Positions 41,412-51,526 of a stretch of DNA of 64,000 nucleotides are shown in pieces. Position 1 is the first letter of the stretch. Each line of letters starts with the position of its first letter. The translations under genes were made by a program, and so were the position numbers. Source of the DNA: an uncultured Lachnospiraceae bacterium (GTDB lineage: Bacteria; Bacillota; Clostridia; Lachnospirales; Lachnospiraceae); NCBI GenBank assembly GCA_902779355.1, contig CACZBF010000004.1, positions 124,001 to 188,000 on the forward strand, in the 5' to 3' direction. The notes under the pieces are model-generated. The model made no database searches, was not told the origin of the DNA, and saw only the letters and a program-made list of their open reading frames with translations.

Positions 41412-41603
41412 ATGGAAAACAAGTTAAAAAAGTTATTTGATTATCAGAGATTTTCCGCCAACCCGGAACTGAATGCGGTGATCCAGGAAGTGGAGCGTCG
41501 TCATCATATCGAAGGACAGGGCATGCTCCTTTCGGATGACGAGCTGCTGAACGTGGCCGGCGGAAAGGCACAATCGAAAGTGCCACCAAAGAAAACGCAG
41601 TGA
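41412..41603 (+). CDS. Second small double-glycine-motif peptide
   Basis: This 63-residue protein has MLLSDDELLNVAGG with the glycines at 50-51, followed by only twelve residues, KAQSKVPPKKTQ, basic and cysteine-free. The leader half (residues 1-37) is amphipathic and charged. Cleavage after GG would yield a short pheromone-like peptide. It begins 21 bases after the first GG peptide and shares its promoter. GGGGG precedes the ATG. It is not similar to the first peptide outside the motif. Confidence 0.65.
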   Translation: MENKLKKLFDYQRFSANPELNAVIQEVERRHHIEGQGMLLSDDELLNVAGGKAQSKVPPKKTQ

Positions 41604-41650
41604 TCATTTCCAAATAGAAGCTGCGCTATTTGCGGAAAACCGATACAATG

Positions 41651-41659
41651 TGCTATAAT
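41651..41659 (+). promoter_or_regulatory. Extended -10 promoter of the 109-residue protein gene
   Basis: TGCTATAAT has a perfect TATAAT at 41654-41659. The expected start near 41666 falls inside the left arm of the hairpin at 41661-41688. Confidence 0.6.
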
Positions 41660-41660
41660 G

Positions 41661-41694
41661 CCTCTCGGGCGGCGAAACGCCCGGGAGGTTTTTT
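41661..41694 (+). terminator. Hairpin with T-run overlapping a ribosome binding site
   Basis: CCTCTCGGGCG (41661-41671) pairs with CGCCCGGGAGG (41678-41688) around GCGAAA, followed by six T. It should end the GG-peptide transcript. The GGGAGG of its right arm is also the Shine-Dalgarno of the ATG at 41695. Confidence 0.85.
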
Positions 41695-42024
41695 ATGGTG
41701 CCATCCATTGTACGGCAGAGCGTGATTTTGAAATGCCTGCAGCAGAAATCCACGCTGCTGGGCAATTATGAATTCTATTATGCGGCGGGGCTTTTTGTGA
41801 GGCTCTCCGGCGTACAGATCAAGCCTTCTCTTGCGCCAAAAGAGCTTGCGGGGGCGTTGTCCGAAGGACTCCTATCATATGAACCGAGCGATCCGCGGGA
41901 GATCCATTTGAAAAAGATCCTGACCGTCTTTCACCCGGAAGAAAAAAAAGAGGAGATCATGGACGAACTGTTTCTGCAGGGTGTGAACGAGAAATATGTG
42001 TGGCAGGTAAACCTACCTATATAA
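41695..42024 (+). CDS. Hypothetical 109-residue protein
   Basis: I do not recognise this protein. It begins MVPSIVRQSVILKCLQQK, has a predicted helical first half (LGNYEFYYAAGLFVRLSG) and an acidic lysine-rich second half (FHPEEKKEEIMDELF) ending KYVWQVNLPI. No signal peptide, cysteine pair or membrane segment is present. GGGAGG lies six bases before the ATG. It stands between the GG peptides and the propeller/HD-GYP sensor, 37 bases upstream of the latter, so it may be part of the sensor's transcript. Confidence 0.6.
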   Translation: MVPSIVRQSVILKCLQQKSTLLGNYEFYYAAGLFVRLSGVQIKPSLAPKELAGALSEGLLSYEPSDPREIHLKKILTVFHPEEKKEEIMDELFLQGVNEKYVWQVNLPI

Positions 42025-42061
42025 AATAAATGTAGGATTAATAATTCGGAGAAAGCGCGAT

Positions 42062-45001
42062 ATGAAAAAGAAAACGAGGATCGGTATTTTGACTATGTGT
42101 CTTGTGCTGGCGGCGCAGGCGCTTTTTCTTTGGCCGGAACAGGTGCCCGCGATGAGCATGGACAGCGGAGAAGGCTATAAAGCCACGCTTTACGATAATG
42201 CGAACGGCCTGCCGACTTCGGATGCCAATGCCATTGTGCAGACAGACGATGGGTTTATCTGGATCGGCAGTTATGCGGGATTGATCCGCTATGACGGGAC
42301 GGAGTTCCACCGTTTTGACGCCTCCAAGGGCATTGCGAGTGTGGTCAGTCTGTATGCGGATAACCGGGATCGTGTCTGGATCGGGACGAATGATAACGGG
42401 ATCGCCTACTATGAGAAAGGAAACATCGTTTTTCCGGAGGGGCAGGAGGTCCTGAAGTCTTCCTCCATTCGCGGGATCGCGCAGGATGCGGCGGGAGATA
42501 TTCTTGTGGCGACGACGACCGGCATCGGTTATGTGGATGCTGAGGATCAGGTGCATGCGCTGGATGATCCGCAGCTGAACGGGGAATATGTCTGTGAACT
42601 TCAGGCCAGTCCGCAGGGAGAGATCTACGGGGAAACGCTTGACGGTGACATTTTTTGCATCAAGGACAAACGGGTCGACCATTATTACAGTGTGGAAACC
42701 CTTGGGCTTGGCGTGATCAATGCGATCTACCCGGATCCGAACACGCCGGGTTTTGTCTATCTCGGCACGGCGGAAAGTGATTTCTTTTACGGGAACATGG
42801 AGACGGGCTTAAAAAATGTGAAACGGTATTCGGTGAGCCCCCATGTCAACATCAATGCGATCCGTCCGTATAACGAAAAGACCTTTGTCTGCACGGATAA
42901 CGGGATCGGGTATTTTAACGAGAACCGCGAATACATTTTGATGACGAACCTCCCGATGGACAATTCCATAGACGACATGATCATCGACTACGAGGGCAAC
43001 CTCTGGTTCGTGAGCTCCAGACAGGGCGTTATGAAGATTACGGAGAATCAGTTTACGGATGTGTCCAATGCGGCCGGGCTGCCGTCTCTCGTGGTCAATT
43101 CGACCTGTAAGTATCAGGGGGATCTTTATATCGGGACAGACAGCGGGCTTGTGATCCTGGATGCCAACGACCGCGAGATCAAAAATGACCTGACGGAGCT
43201 GTTTACGGAGATCCGGATTCGCTGCATCCGTTCGGATTCCAAAGGAAATCTCTGGTTTTCCACTTATAGCGACCTCGGCCTGGTCTGTGTGGATCCGCAG
43301 GGAGAGATCACCTATTATAATGAAGAGACCGGGATGGATACGAACCGGATCCGTATGACCATGGAACTGCCGGATGGCAGGATTGCAGCCGGCACGAGCG
43401 GCGGACTGCATATCATCGAAAACGGGCAGATCACGGAAATCTATGGCGCAGAAAGCGGCGTGACCAATACCGAGATCCTGACGATCGGTACCCCGATGGA
43501 TGACAGCGGCAGGATCCTGCTCGGCAGCGACGGAGACGGCATCTACGTGCTGGACGGGAAGTCGGTATCGCGCCTCGGCCGTGAAGACGGGCTTCCGTCG
43601 GAGGTGATCCTTCGGATCAGAGAGGATCCGCAGCGCAACCTGAACTGGATCATCACGAGTAATGCGCTTGCCTATCTCAAGGATGGCAAGATCACAACGA
43701 TCGAGAATTTCCCTTATTCCAACAACTTTGATCTTTACTATGATGACAACGGCGGCATCTGGGTGCTCTCCAGCAACGGCATCTATGTGATCCAGGCAGA
43801 GGAACTGCTGGCGGACCGGCCCGATATGGAATACACGTTTTTTGACACCGATAACGGGCTTCCGACGATCACGACAGCTAACTCCAGGAGCTGCATCGAG
43901 GAAGACGGGACGCTGTATATTTCCGGAAGCACCGGTGTGGCGAGCGTCAATGTCAACGATTCTTATACCGATTACCATGAGATCAAGCTCGCAGTGCCGT
44001 TTGTGGAGGTTGATGACGAGCTTTATCCCGTGGAAGACGGGAAGGTGACGATCCCGGCGAATGCAAAGCGTGTGGTGATCGATGCCTATGCGCTGACCTA
44101 TACGTTGAACAATCCGGTGATCGCGACACAATTGAAGGGCTTTGACGATGAGCCGCAGATGACGACGAAAAAAGAGATTAAGCCGTCGGTGTATACGAAC
44201 CTGAACGGCGGAACTTATACTTACCGCTATGCCCTGATCAATACACTGACCGGAGAGGTTGAGGAAGAGACCGATGTCGTGATCACAAAAACCATGGCGT
44301 TTTATGAACACACCTGGTTTTTGATCCTGATCGCAGCGGTGGCGGTCGCCCTGAGTGCGCTTCTGATCTGGCTTTCCTTCCGCGGCAGATTGAAACGGGC
44401 CGAGAAAAAGGCAGAGGAAAACCGGAAGCGGATCAGCCAGCTTTCCCGGACGTTCGCAAAATGCATCGATATCAAGGATACTTATACAAACGGCCATTCC
44501 TTCCGCGTGGCGAAGTATACGAAATGGATCGCGGAAAAAATGGGTTATTCGGAAACACGGGTGGAGGAGTTTTATAATATCGCATTGCTCCATGATATCG
44601 GCAAGATCGGGATTCCGGATGCAATCTTAAACAAGCCGGAACGGCTGAACGATGAGGAATTTGTGATTATGAAGAGCCACGCGGAAAAGGGTTATGAGAT
44701 CCTTTCCGATTTCCGTGAGATCGAGCCGGAGCTTGCTTACGGCGCCGGATACCATCACGAGCGCTTTGACGGCAAGGGCTATCCGAATGGCGTGGGCGGT
44801 GACGACATTCCGGACGTCGCAAAGATCATTGCCGTGGCAGATACGTTTGATGCGATGTACTCGACGCGCCCCTACCGGAAAAAACTGCCGCTTGAGACGG
44901 TGGTGAATGAGATCAAGTCGATCTCGGGCACGCAGCTCGACCCGAAGGTTGTGGAAGCCTTTATGGAACTGTACAAAGAAGGTGTCTTTGATAACGAGTA
45001 A
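42062..45001 (+). CDS. Propeller-sensor HD-GYP phosphodiesterase
   Basis: This 979-residue protein has an N-terminal signal anchor and then an extracellular beta-propeller of Reg_prop repeats (for example DDGFIWIGSYAGLIRYDG and NRDRVWIGTNDNGIAYYE), followed by a Y_Y_Y-like domain. A membrane segment lies at about residues 752-774, then a coiled linker. The HD-GYP domain keeps H844-D845 in LLHDIGKIGIP and HHERFDGKGYPNG (H898-P908), so it should hydrolyse cyclic-di-GMP. The ligand is unknown; similar propellers in gut Bacteroidetes sense glycans. GGAGAAAG precedes the ATG. hypB starts 23 bases after its stop. Confidence 0.93.
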   Translation: MKKKTRIGILTMCLVLAAQALFLWPEQVPAMSMDSGEGYKATLYDNANGLPTSDANAIVQTDDGFIWIGSYAGLIRYDGTEFHRFDASKGIASVVSLYADNRDRVWIGTNDNGIAYYEKGNIVFPEGQEVLKSSSIRGIAQDAAGDILVATTTGIGYVDAEDQVHALDDPQLNGEYVCELQASPQGEIYGETLDGDIFCIKDKRVDHYYSVETLGLGVINAIYPDPNTPGFVYLGTAESDFFYGNMETGLKNVKRYSVSPHVNINAIRPYNEKTFVCTDNGIGYFNENREYILMTNLPMDNSIDDMIIDYEGNLWFVSSRQGVMKITENQFTDVSNAAGLPSLVVNSTCKYQGDLYIGTDSGLVILDANDREIKNDLTELFTEIRIRCIRSDSKGNLWFSTYSDLGLVCVDPQGEITYYNEETGMDTNRIRMTMELPDGRIAAGTSGGLHIIENGQITEIYGAESGVTNTEILTIGTPMDDSGRILLGSDGDGIYVLDGKSVSRLGREDGLPSEVILRIREDPQRNLNWIITSNALAYLKDGKITTIENFPYSNNFDLYYDDNGGIWVLSSNGIYVIQAEELLADRPDMEYTFFDTDNGLPTITTANSRSCIEEDGTLYISGSTGVASVNVNDSYTDYHEIKLAVPFVEVDDELYPVEDGKVTIPANAKRVVIDAYALTYTLNNPVIATQLKGFDDEPQMTTKKEIKPSVYTNLNGGTYTYRYALINTLTGEVEEETDVVITKTMAFYEHTWFLILIAAVAVALSALLIWLSFRGRLKRAEKKAEENRKRISQLSRTFAKCIDIKDTYTNGHSFRVAKYTKWIAEKMGYSETRVEEFYNIALLHDIGKIGIPDAILNKPERLNDEEFVIMKSHAEKGYEILSDFREIEPELAYGAGYHHERFDGKGYPNGVGGDDIPDVAKIIAVADTFDAMYSTRPYRKKLPLETVVNEIKSISGTQLDPKVVEAFMELYKEGVFDNE

Positions 45002-45024
45002 AAATTAAAAGGAGAGTTAATATT

Positions 45025-45705
45025 ATGCCAACCCCCAGGATCATCGAAGTAAAAGAAAGTATTTTTGCAGACAACAACCGCGAAGCGGATCTCATGCGAA
45101 AAGAGAACAAGGAGAAGGGGATCTATCTCCTGAACCTTATGAGTTCTCCGGGAAGCGGGAAAACGACGACTTTGACGCGCACGATCAATGATCTGAAGGA
45201 CAAGATCAAGATCGGCGTCATGGAAGCGGACATCGATTCGGACGTCGATGCTCGGACGATCGCTGAGCAGACCGGCGTGAAATCCATCCAGCTCCATACC
45301 GGCGGCATGTGCCACCTGACGGCAGCGATGACAAGACAGGGCCTGGAAGGACTGGAGCCGGATGAACTGGATCTGGCGATCCTGGAAAATGTCGGAAACC
45401 TGGTCTGTCCGGCGGAGTTTGACACCGGCGCCCAGATCAGCGTAAACATCCTGTCCGTGCCGGAGGGAGACGATAAGCCGTTGAAATACCCGCTGATGTA
45501 CCAGGTTTGCGATGTGGTGCTGATCAACAAGATCGATACGATGAGCGTATTTGATTTCGATCTGGAAAAAGCAAAGGCGAATGTCCTCATGCGGAACCCC
45601 AAGGCGAAGATCTTCCCGCTCTCCGCAAAAACCGGCGAGGGCATGGAAACATGGGAAAACTGGCTGCTTTCCGAGGTGCAGGCGTTCACCGGCGCTGCAA
45701 AATAA
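45025..45705 (+). CDS. hypB: Hydrogenase/urease nickel-insertion GTPase HypB
   Basis: This 226-residue SIMIBI-class GTPase has the P-loop SPGSGKTT (41-48), the metal ligands C96-H97 and C128 and the NKIDTM specificity motif. It lacks the His-rich or CxxCGC N-terminal nickel store of some HypB proteins. HypB works with HypA to load nickel. Here hypA is 35 kb upstream and no hydrogenase genes are near. AAAGGAGAG precedes the ATG. It probably shares a transcript with the propeller sensor, a pairing I cannot explain functionally. Confidence 0.93.
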   Translation: MPTPRIIEVKESIFADNNREADLMRKENKEKGIYLLNLMSSPGSGKTTTLTRTINDLKDKIKIGVMEADIDSDVDARTIAEQTGVKSIQLHTGGMCHLTAAMTRQGLEGLEPDELDLAILENVGNLVCPAEFDTGAQISVNILSVPEGDDKPLKYPLMYQVCDVVLINKIDTMSVFDFDLEKAKANVLMRNPKAKIFPLSAKTGEGMETWENWLLSEVQAFTGAAK

Positions 45706-45815
45706 GGAAAAGTTCATAGATTGTTAACAGTTTCACAATGTGCCATTCATTTTTCCAAGATATCATAATAACTGTCATAGAACACATGATAGTTTCTTTT
45801 TCATAAAACTCTCCT

Positions 45816-45846
45816 AAAACCACCGTTCCTCCCAAACGGTGGTTTT
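45816..45846. terminator. Bidirectional terminator before guaB
   Basis: AAAACCACCGTT (45816-45827) and AACGGTGGTTTT (45835-45846) form a perfect 12-bp stem with loop CCTCCCA. The 110 bases before it contain an ATTGT-N10-ACAAT dyad near 45719-45738 and no gene. Confidence 0.92.
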
Positions 45847-45866
45847 ACTGTGTTTCGATTTTTTCT

Positions 45867-47388
<1,522 letters not shown>

Positions 47389-47397
47389 TCAGCAAAC

Positions 47398-47435
47398 AAC
47401 GGCGTTTGACAAAAGGGTCAAATGCCGTCTTTTTT
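47398..47435 (+). terminator. Terminator of guaB
   Basis: ACGGCGTTTGAC and GTCAAATGCCGT form a 12-bp stem with one G-U pair and loop AAAAGG, followed by CTTTTTTT. Confidence 0.92.
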
Positions 47436-47450
47436 TGAAAGAGAGTGGAA

Positions 47451-48227
47451 ATGGAGTTTCGACCATGCATTGACATTCATAACGGCGCGGTGAAGCAGAT
47501 CGTGGGCAGCAGTCTCAAGGACGCGGGCGATTCGGCTGTGGCAAATTATGTGTCCGACCATGATGCGGCTTATTATGCAAAAAAATACCGGGAGGACGGC
47601 TTTTACGGCGGTCATGTGATCATGCTGAATGCGCGGGATTCGGTGTATTTTGCGGAGACGGAAAAGCAGGCGTTGTCTGCGCTTGCGGCTTTTCCGGGCG
47701 GCTTGCAGATCGGCGGCGGGATCACGGATGAAAATGCTGCGCATTACCTTGATGCCGGCGCGTCCCATGTGATCGTGACTTCTTTTGTATTCCGGCAGGG
47801 AAAGATCGACCGCAACGCGCTGCAACGGATCTCTGAAACCGTGGGGAGGGAGCATCTCGTCCTGGATCTGTCGTGCAGACGCTATGACGGGCAGTATGTG
47901 ATCATGACGGATCGTTGGCAGAACCGGACGGAGGAAGTAGTGACGGAAGAGCTTCTGACAGAGCTTTCCGGATACTGCGACGAGTTTCTGGTGCATGCGG
48001 TGGATGTGGAAGGAAAGGCTGCGGGCCCGGAGAAGGAACTGATCGGTCTCTTGTCGGAGTGGAATGGCATTCCGATCACGTATGCCGGCGGAATCACCTC
48101 TTTGGACGACCTGGAAACACTTGATGAAATGGGGGTTCACAAAATCCACGCGACGATCGGAAGTGCCTTGGATCTGTTTGGAGGCTCACTCCCTTATGAT
48201 AAAATAAAGGAATATTTTAATAAATAA
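47451..48227 (+). CDS. hisA: Eukaryotic-type HisA (ProFAR isomerase)
   Basis: This 258-residue TIM-barrel enzyme converts ProFAR to PRFAR in histidine synthesis. The sequence follows the fungal/plant HIS6 pattern: CIDIHNGAVKQIVGSSL at the N-terminus, YYAKKYREDGFYGGHVI, LQIGGGI, VIVTSFVFRQGKI, DLSCRRYDGQYVIMTDRWQ and the C-terminal YAGGITSLDDLETLDEMGVHKI then GSALDLFGG. Typical bacterial HisA differs throughout. It is not in a his operon here. The ATG at 47451 is chosen over a GTG at 47445. The binding site GAGAGTGG is modest. Promoter unclear, since a terminator precedes it. Confidence 0.93.
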   Translation: MEFRPCIDIHNGAVKQIVGSSLKDAGDSAVANYVSDHDAAYYAKKYREDGFYGGHVIMLNARDSVYFAETEKQALSALAAFPGGLQIGGGITDENAAHYLDAGASHVIVTSFVFRQGKIDRNALQRISETVGREHLVLDLSCRRYDGQYVIMTDRWQNRTEEVVTEELLTELSGYCDEFLVHAVDVEGKAAGPEKELIGLLSEWNGIPITYAGGITSLDDLETLDEMGVHKIHATIGSALDLFGGSLPYDKIKEYFNK

Positions 48228-48263
48228 ATAAAAATTTAATAAATATGGAGGCGGAAGAAACGC

Positions 48264-49481
48264 ATGATCAACACAAACTACCAAAAACTGCCCGGGAGCT
48301 ATCTATTCAGCACGATCGCCAAAAAGGTGAAAGAATATCAGGGACAACACCCCGATAAGGAGATTATCCGTCTGGGGATCGGAGATGTGACGCAGCCAAT
48401 CGCACCCTCGATCATTGCAGCCATGCACCAAGCGGTCGATGAGATGGGGGATGCAGCGACTTTTCGGGGCTATGCGCCGGATCTCGGTTATGATTTTTTA
48501 CGGGAGACGATCGCAAAGCAGGATTATCAGGCAAGAGGATGTCAGATTGCGGCGGATGAGATCTTTGTTTCCGACGGGGCCAAAAGCGATTCCGGCAATA
48601 TCCAGGAGATTTTTGCGGAAAACATCCGGATCGCGGTCTGTGATCCGGTCTATCCGGTGTATGTGGATTCCAATGTGATGGCGGGACGCTGCGGTACGTA
48701 TGATGAAAAGACCGGGATGTGGAGTGATGTGATCTATATGCCTTGTACGCGGGAGAACCAATTTGTTCCTGCGTTCCCGAAGGAAGTGCCGGATCTCATT
48801 TACCTTTGTCTGCCGAACAATCCCTCCGGTACGACGATCCCGAAGTCAGCGCTGCAGGACTGGGTGGATTATGCCAACAGGAACGGCGCCGTCATTATCT
48901 ACGATGCGGCCTATGAAGCCTATATCACGGAAAGCAATGTGGCACACAGTATTTATGAATGCGAGGGAGCAAGAACGTGTGCGATCGAGATCCGCAGTTT
49001 TTCCAAGAATGCCGGATTTACAGGCGTTCGTCTAGGTTTTACTGTAGTGCCGAAGGATCTGAAGCGTGACGGCGTGGCGCTGCATGGGATGTGGGCAAGA
49101 CGGCACGGGACAAAATTCAACGGCGCGCCGTACATCATTCAGAGAGCGGGAGAGGCCGTGTACTCTACAGAGGGGCAGAAGGAGATCAAGGAGCAGATCG
49201 CCTATTACATGAGAAATGCTGCAACTATTAAAAAAGGCCTTTTGGATGCGGGCTACGAGGTATACGGCGGCGTGAACGCCCCGTATATCTGGCTGAAGAC
49301 GCCGGGGCAGATGACGTCCTGGGCATTTTTTGATGCGCTGCTTGAGAAAGCAGCAGTCGTCGGAACACCCGGCAGCGGCTTCGGGCCGAGCGGGGAAGGG
49401 TACTTCCGTCTGACGGCGTTCGGGTCGTATGAGAATACGCAAAAAGCCTTGGAGCGGATTCGGACGACGCCATTGTCATAA
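48264..49481 (+). CDS. dapL: LL-diaminopimelate aminotransferase
   Basis: This 405-residue PLP enzyme makes LL-diaminopimelate directly from tetrahydrodipicolinate and glutamate, bypassing DapD, DapC and DapE. Family marks are the N-terminal YLFSTIAKKVKEY, LGIGDVTQP, YLCLPNNPSGT and SFSKNAGFTGVRLGF with the PLP lysine K248. The substrate dihydrodipicolinate pathway genes dapA and dapB lie 2.6 kb downstream. GGAGGCGG precedes the ATG. The upstream gap is AT-rich with no clear promoter. Confidence 0.97.
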   Translation: MINTNYQKLPGSYLFSTIAKKVKEYQGQHPDKEIIRLGIGDVTQPIAPSIIAAMHQAVDEMGDAATFRGYAPDLGYDFLRETIAKQDYQARGCQIAADEIFVSDGAKSDSGNIQEIFAENIRIAVCDPVYPVYVDSNVMAGRCGTYDEKTGMWSDVIYMPCTRENQFVPAFPKEVPDLIYLCLPNNPSGTTIPKSALQDWVDYANRNGAVIIYDAAYEAYITESNVAHSIYECEGARTCAIEIRSFSKNAGFTGVRLGFTVVPKDLKRDGVALHGMWARRHGTKFNGAPYIIQRAGEAVYSTEGQKEIKEQIAYYMRNAATIKKGLLDAGYEVYGGVNAPYIWLKTPGQMTSWAFFDALLEKAAVVGTPGSGFGPSGEGYFRLTAFGSYENTQKALERIRTTPLS

Positions 49482-49493
49482 ACGGGAATTGCA

Positions 49494-49530
49494 TCAAAAA
49501 AACGGGCAGCATTTCAGCTGCCCGTTTTTT
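49494..49530. terminator. Convergent terminator between dapL and typA
   Basis: A-run plus ACGGGCAGC (to 49510) pairs with GCTGCCCGT plus T-run (49517-49530) around ATTTCA. It works for both genes. Confidence 0.93.
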
Positions 49531-49534
49531 GATA

Positions 49535-51382
49535 TTAGTTTTTCTTGAATCCTGCCCGTTTCCGCAGCAAGGGATCTAAGATCCGCTTGCGGATCCGGAG
49601 TGACTCCGGTGTGACTTCGAGCAGTTCGTCGACATCGATAAAGTCGATCGCCTGCTCCAGAGACAACACCTTCGGCGGTGTCAGCGTCAGCGCTTCGTCT
49701 GCGGAGGAGGAGCGGGTGTTCGTCAGGTGCTTCTTTTTGCAGACGTTGATCTCGATATCCTCTGCACGGCTGGATTGCCCGATGACCATACCGGAATAAA
49801 CTTTTGCGCCCGGTCCGATGAAGAGTGTACCGCGATCTTGCGCGGCGAAGAGTCCGTAAGTGACAGCCTCGCCTGCCTCAAATGCGATCAATGAGCCGGT
49901 TGGACGATAAGTTAAATCACCTTTATATAAATCATATCCATCAAACATCGTGTTGAGGATCCCGTTTCCTTTGGTGTCGGTCAGGAACTCCCCGCGGTAT
50001 CCGATCAGTCCGCGTGATGGAATCCGGAAAGTCAATCTCGTGTAGCCGCCGGCGATGGGGTTCATACCCTGCAGCTCGCCTTTCCGCTGCTGGAGCCGGT
50101 TGATGACCGTGCCGGAAAACTCTTCCGGGACATCCACGTAAGCGATCTCCATGGGTTCCGTCTTTTTTCCGTTTTCATCGGTTTTGTACAGCACTTCCGC
50201 CTTGCTGACCGCAAATTCAAAACCTTCGCGGCGCATGGTCTCGATCAGGACGGAAAGATGCAGCTCCCCACGTCCGGACACCTTGAAACTGTCAGGGGAA
50301 TCTCCCTCCTCGACCCGCAAAGATACGTCTGTATTCAATTCTTTAAAGAGCCGGTCTCTGATGTGCCGGGAAGTGACAAATTTCCCTTCCGTACCGGCGA
50401 GCGGCGAATCGTTGACAAGGAAGTTCATTGCGATCGTCGGCTCGGAGATCTTCTGGAACGGGATCGGCGCAGGATTGTTGATCGCGCAGATCGTGTCTCC
50501 GATATGGATGTCGGCGATGCCGGAGATCGCAACGATGGAGCCGATGCCGGCTTCTGCTGTTTCTACCTTATTCAGACCTTCAAATTCGTAGAGTTTGCTG
50601 ATCCGTACTTTTTGCTGTTTTTCCGGATCATGGTGGTTGACGACGATCACATCCTGGTTGACCTTGATCGAACCGTTGTCAACGCGCCCGATTCCGATGC
50701 GCCCGACATATTCGTTGTAGTCGATCGTACTGATCAGAACCTGTGTATCTTCGTCCGGATCGCCCATCGGCGCCGGGATATAATCGATGATCGCTTCAAA
50801 TAACGGCGCCATCGTCTTCTTTTCGCCGTGGCGATGGATATCCAAAAGCTCGGTCACGCAATAGCCGTCTCTGGCGGACGCAAATAAGAACGGGCAGTCC
50901 AGCTGCTCGTCCGGCGCGTCCAGATCCATGAAGAGCTCCAGCACTTCGTCCACGACGTCTTCCGGTCTTGCCTCCGGCCGGTCGATCTTGTTGATCACAA
51001 CGAGGACCGGGAGTCCCAGATCCAGTGCCTTCATCAGCACAAACTTGGTCTGTGGCATGACGCCCTCAAAGGCATCCACAAGCAGCACAGCTCCGTTGAC
51101 CATTTTTAGGATCCGCTCCACCTCACCGCCGAAATCTGCATGGCCCGGGGTGTCCACGATATTGATCTTCGTATCCTTATAATAGACAGCCGTATTTTTG
51201 GAAAGGATTGTAATCCCCCGCTCGCGCTCCAGCGCGTTGCTGTCCATCACGCGTTCCTGTACTTCCTGGTTTTCCCGGAATACACCGCTCTGCTTTAACA
51301 GTTCGTCCACGAGTGTCGTCTTACCATGGTCGACATGGGCGATGATCGCGATATTCCGGATATCATTTCTTTTCGTTCTCAT
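49535..51382 (-). CDS. typA: Ribosome-associated GTPase TypA/BipA
   Basis: This 615-residue translational GTPase has the G1 motif AHVDHGKTTL near residue 14, the switch region RGITILSKNT, DTPGHADFGGEVER and NKIDRPEARP, then EF-G-like domains III and V and the TypA-specific C-terminal domain (LTYRPTGSLIAFEAGEAVTYGL). It helps ribosome assembly and stress growth. The ATG at 51382 has AGGGG seven bases upstream. Longer in-frame upstream starts are poor. It is divergent from cobO. Confidence 0.97.
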   Translation of the reverse strand: MRTKRNDIRNIAIIAHVDHGKTTLVDELLKQSGVFRENQEVQERVMDSNALERERGITILSKNTAVYYKDTKINIVDTPGHADFGGEVERILKMVNGAVLLVDAFEGVMPQTKFVLMKALDLGLPVLVVINKIDRPEARPEDVVDEVLELFMDLDAPDEQLDCPFLFASARDGYCVTELLDIHRHGEKKTMAPLFEAIIDYIPAPMGDPDEDTQVLISTIDYNEYVGRIGIGRVDNGSIKVNQDVIVVNHHDPEKQQKVRISKLYEFEGLNKVETAEAGIGSIVAISGIADIHIGDTICAINNPAPIPFQKISEPTIAMNFLVNDSPLAGTEGKFVTSRHIRDRLFKELNTDVSLRVEEGDSPDSFKVSGRGELHLSVLIETMRREGFEFAVSKAEVLYKTDENGKKTEPMEIAYVDVPEEFSGTVINRLQQRKGELQGMNPIAGGYTRLTFRIPSRGLIGYRGEFLTDTKGNGILNTMFDGYDLYKGDLTYRPTGSLIAFEAGEAVTYGLFAAQDRGTLFIGPGAKVYSGMVIGQSSRAEDIEINVCKKKHLTNTRSSSADEALTLTPPKVLSLEQAIDFIDVDELLEVTPESLRIRKRILDPLLRKRAGFKKN

Positions 51383-51449
51383 AAGAAATCCCCTATAATT
51401 ATTCCTACTCAACTTTCCTATCATAACAATCCTTTTCCCACTTGGCAAG

Positions 51450-51478
51450 TTGCTTTTTTCGGGAATATATGATATCTT
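51450..51478 (+). promoter_or_regulatory. Promoter of cobO
   Basis: TTGCTT (51450-51455) and TATCTT (51473-51478) are 17 bases apart, the same hexamers as in the LacI gene promoter. Confidence 0.6.
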
Positions 51479-51526
51479 TTTTAACTAAAGTGGAACATAA
51501 TGCGATTGTTTCCGGGAGGACTACTT

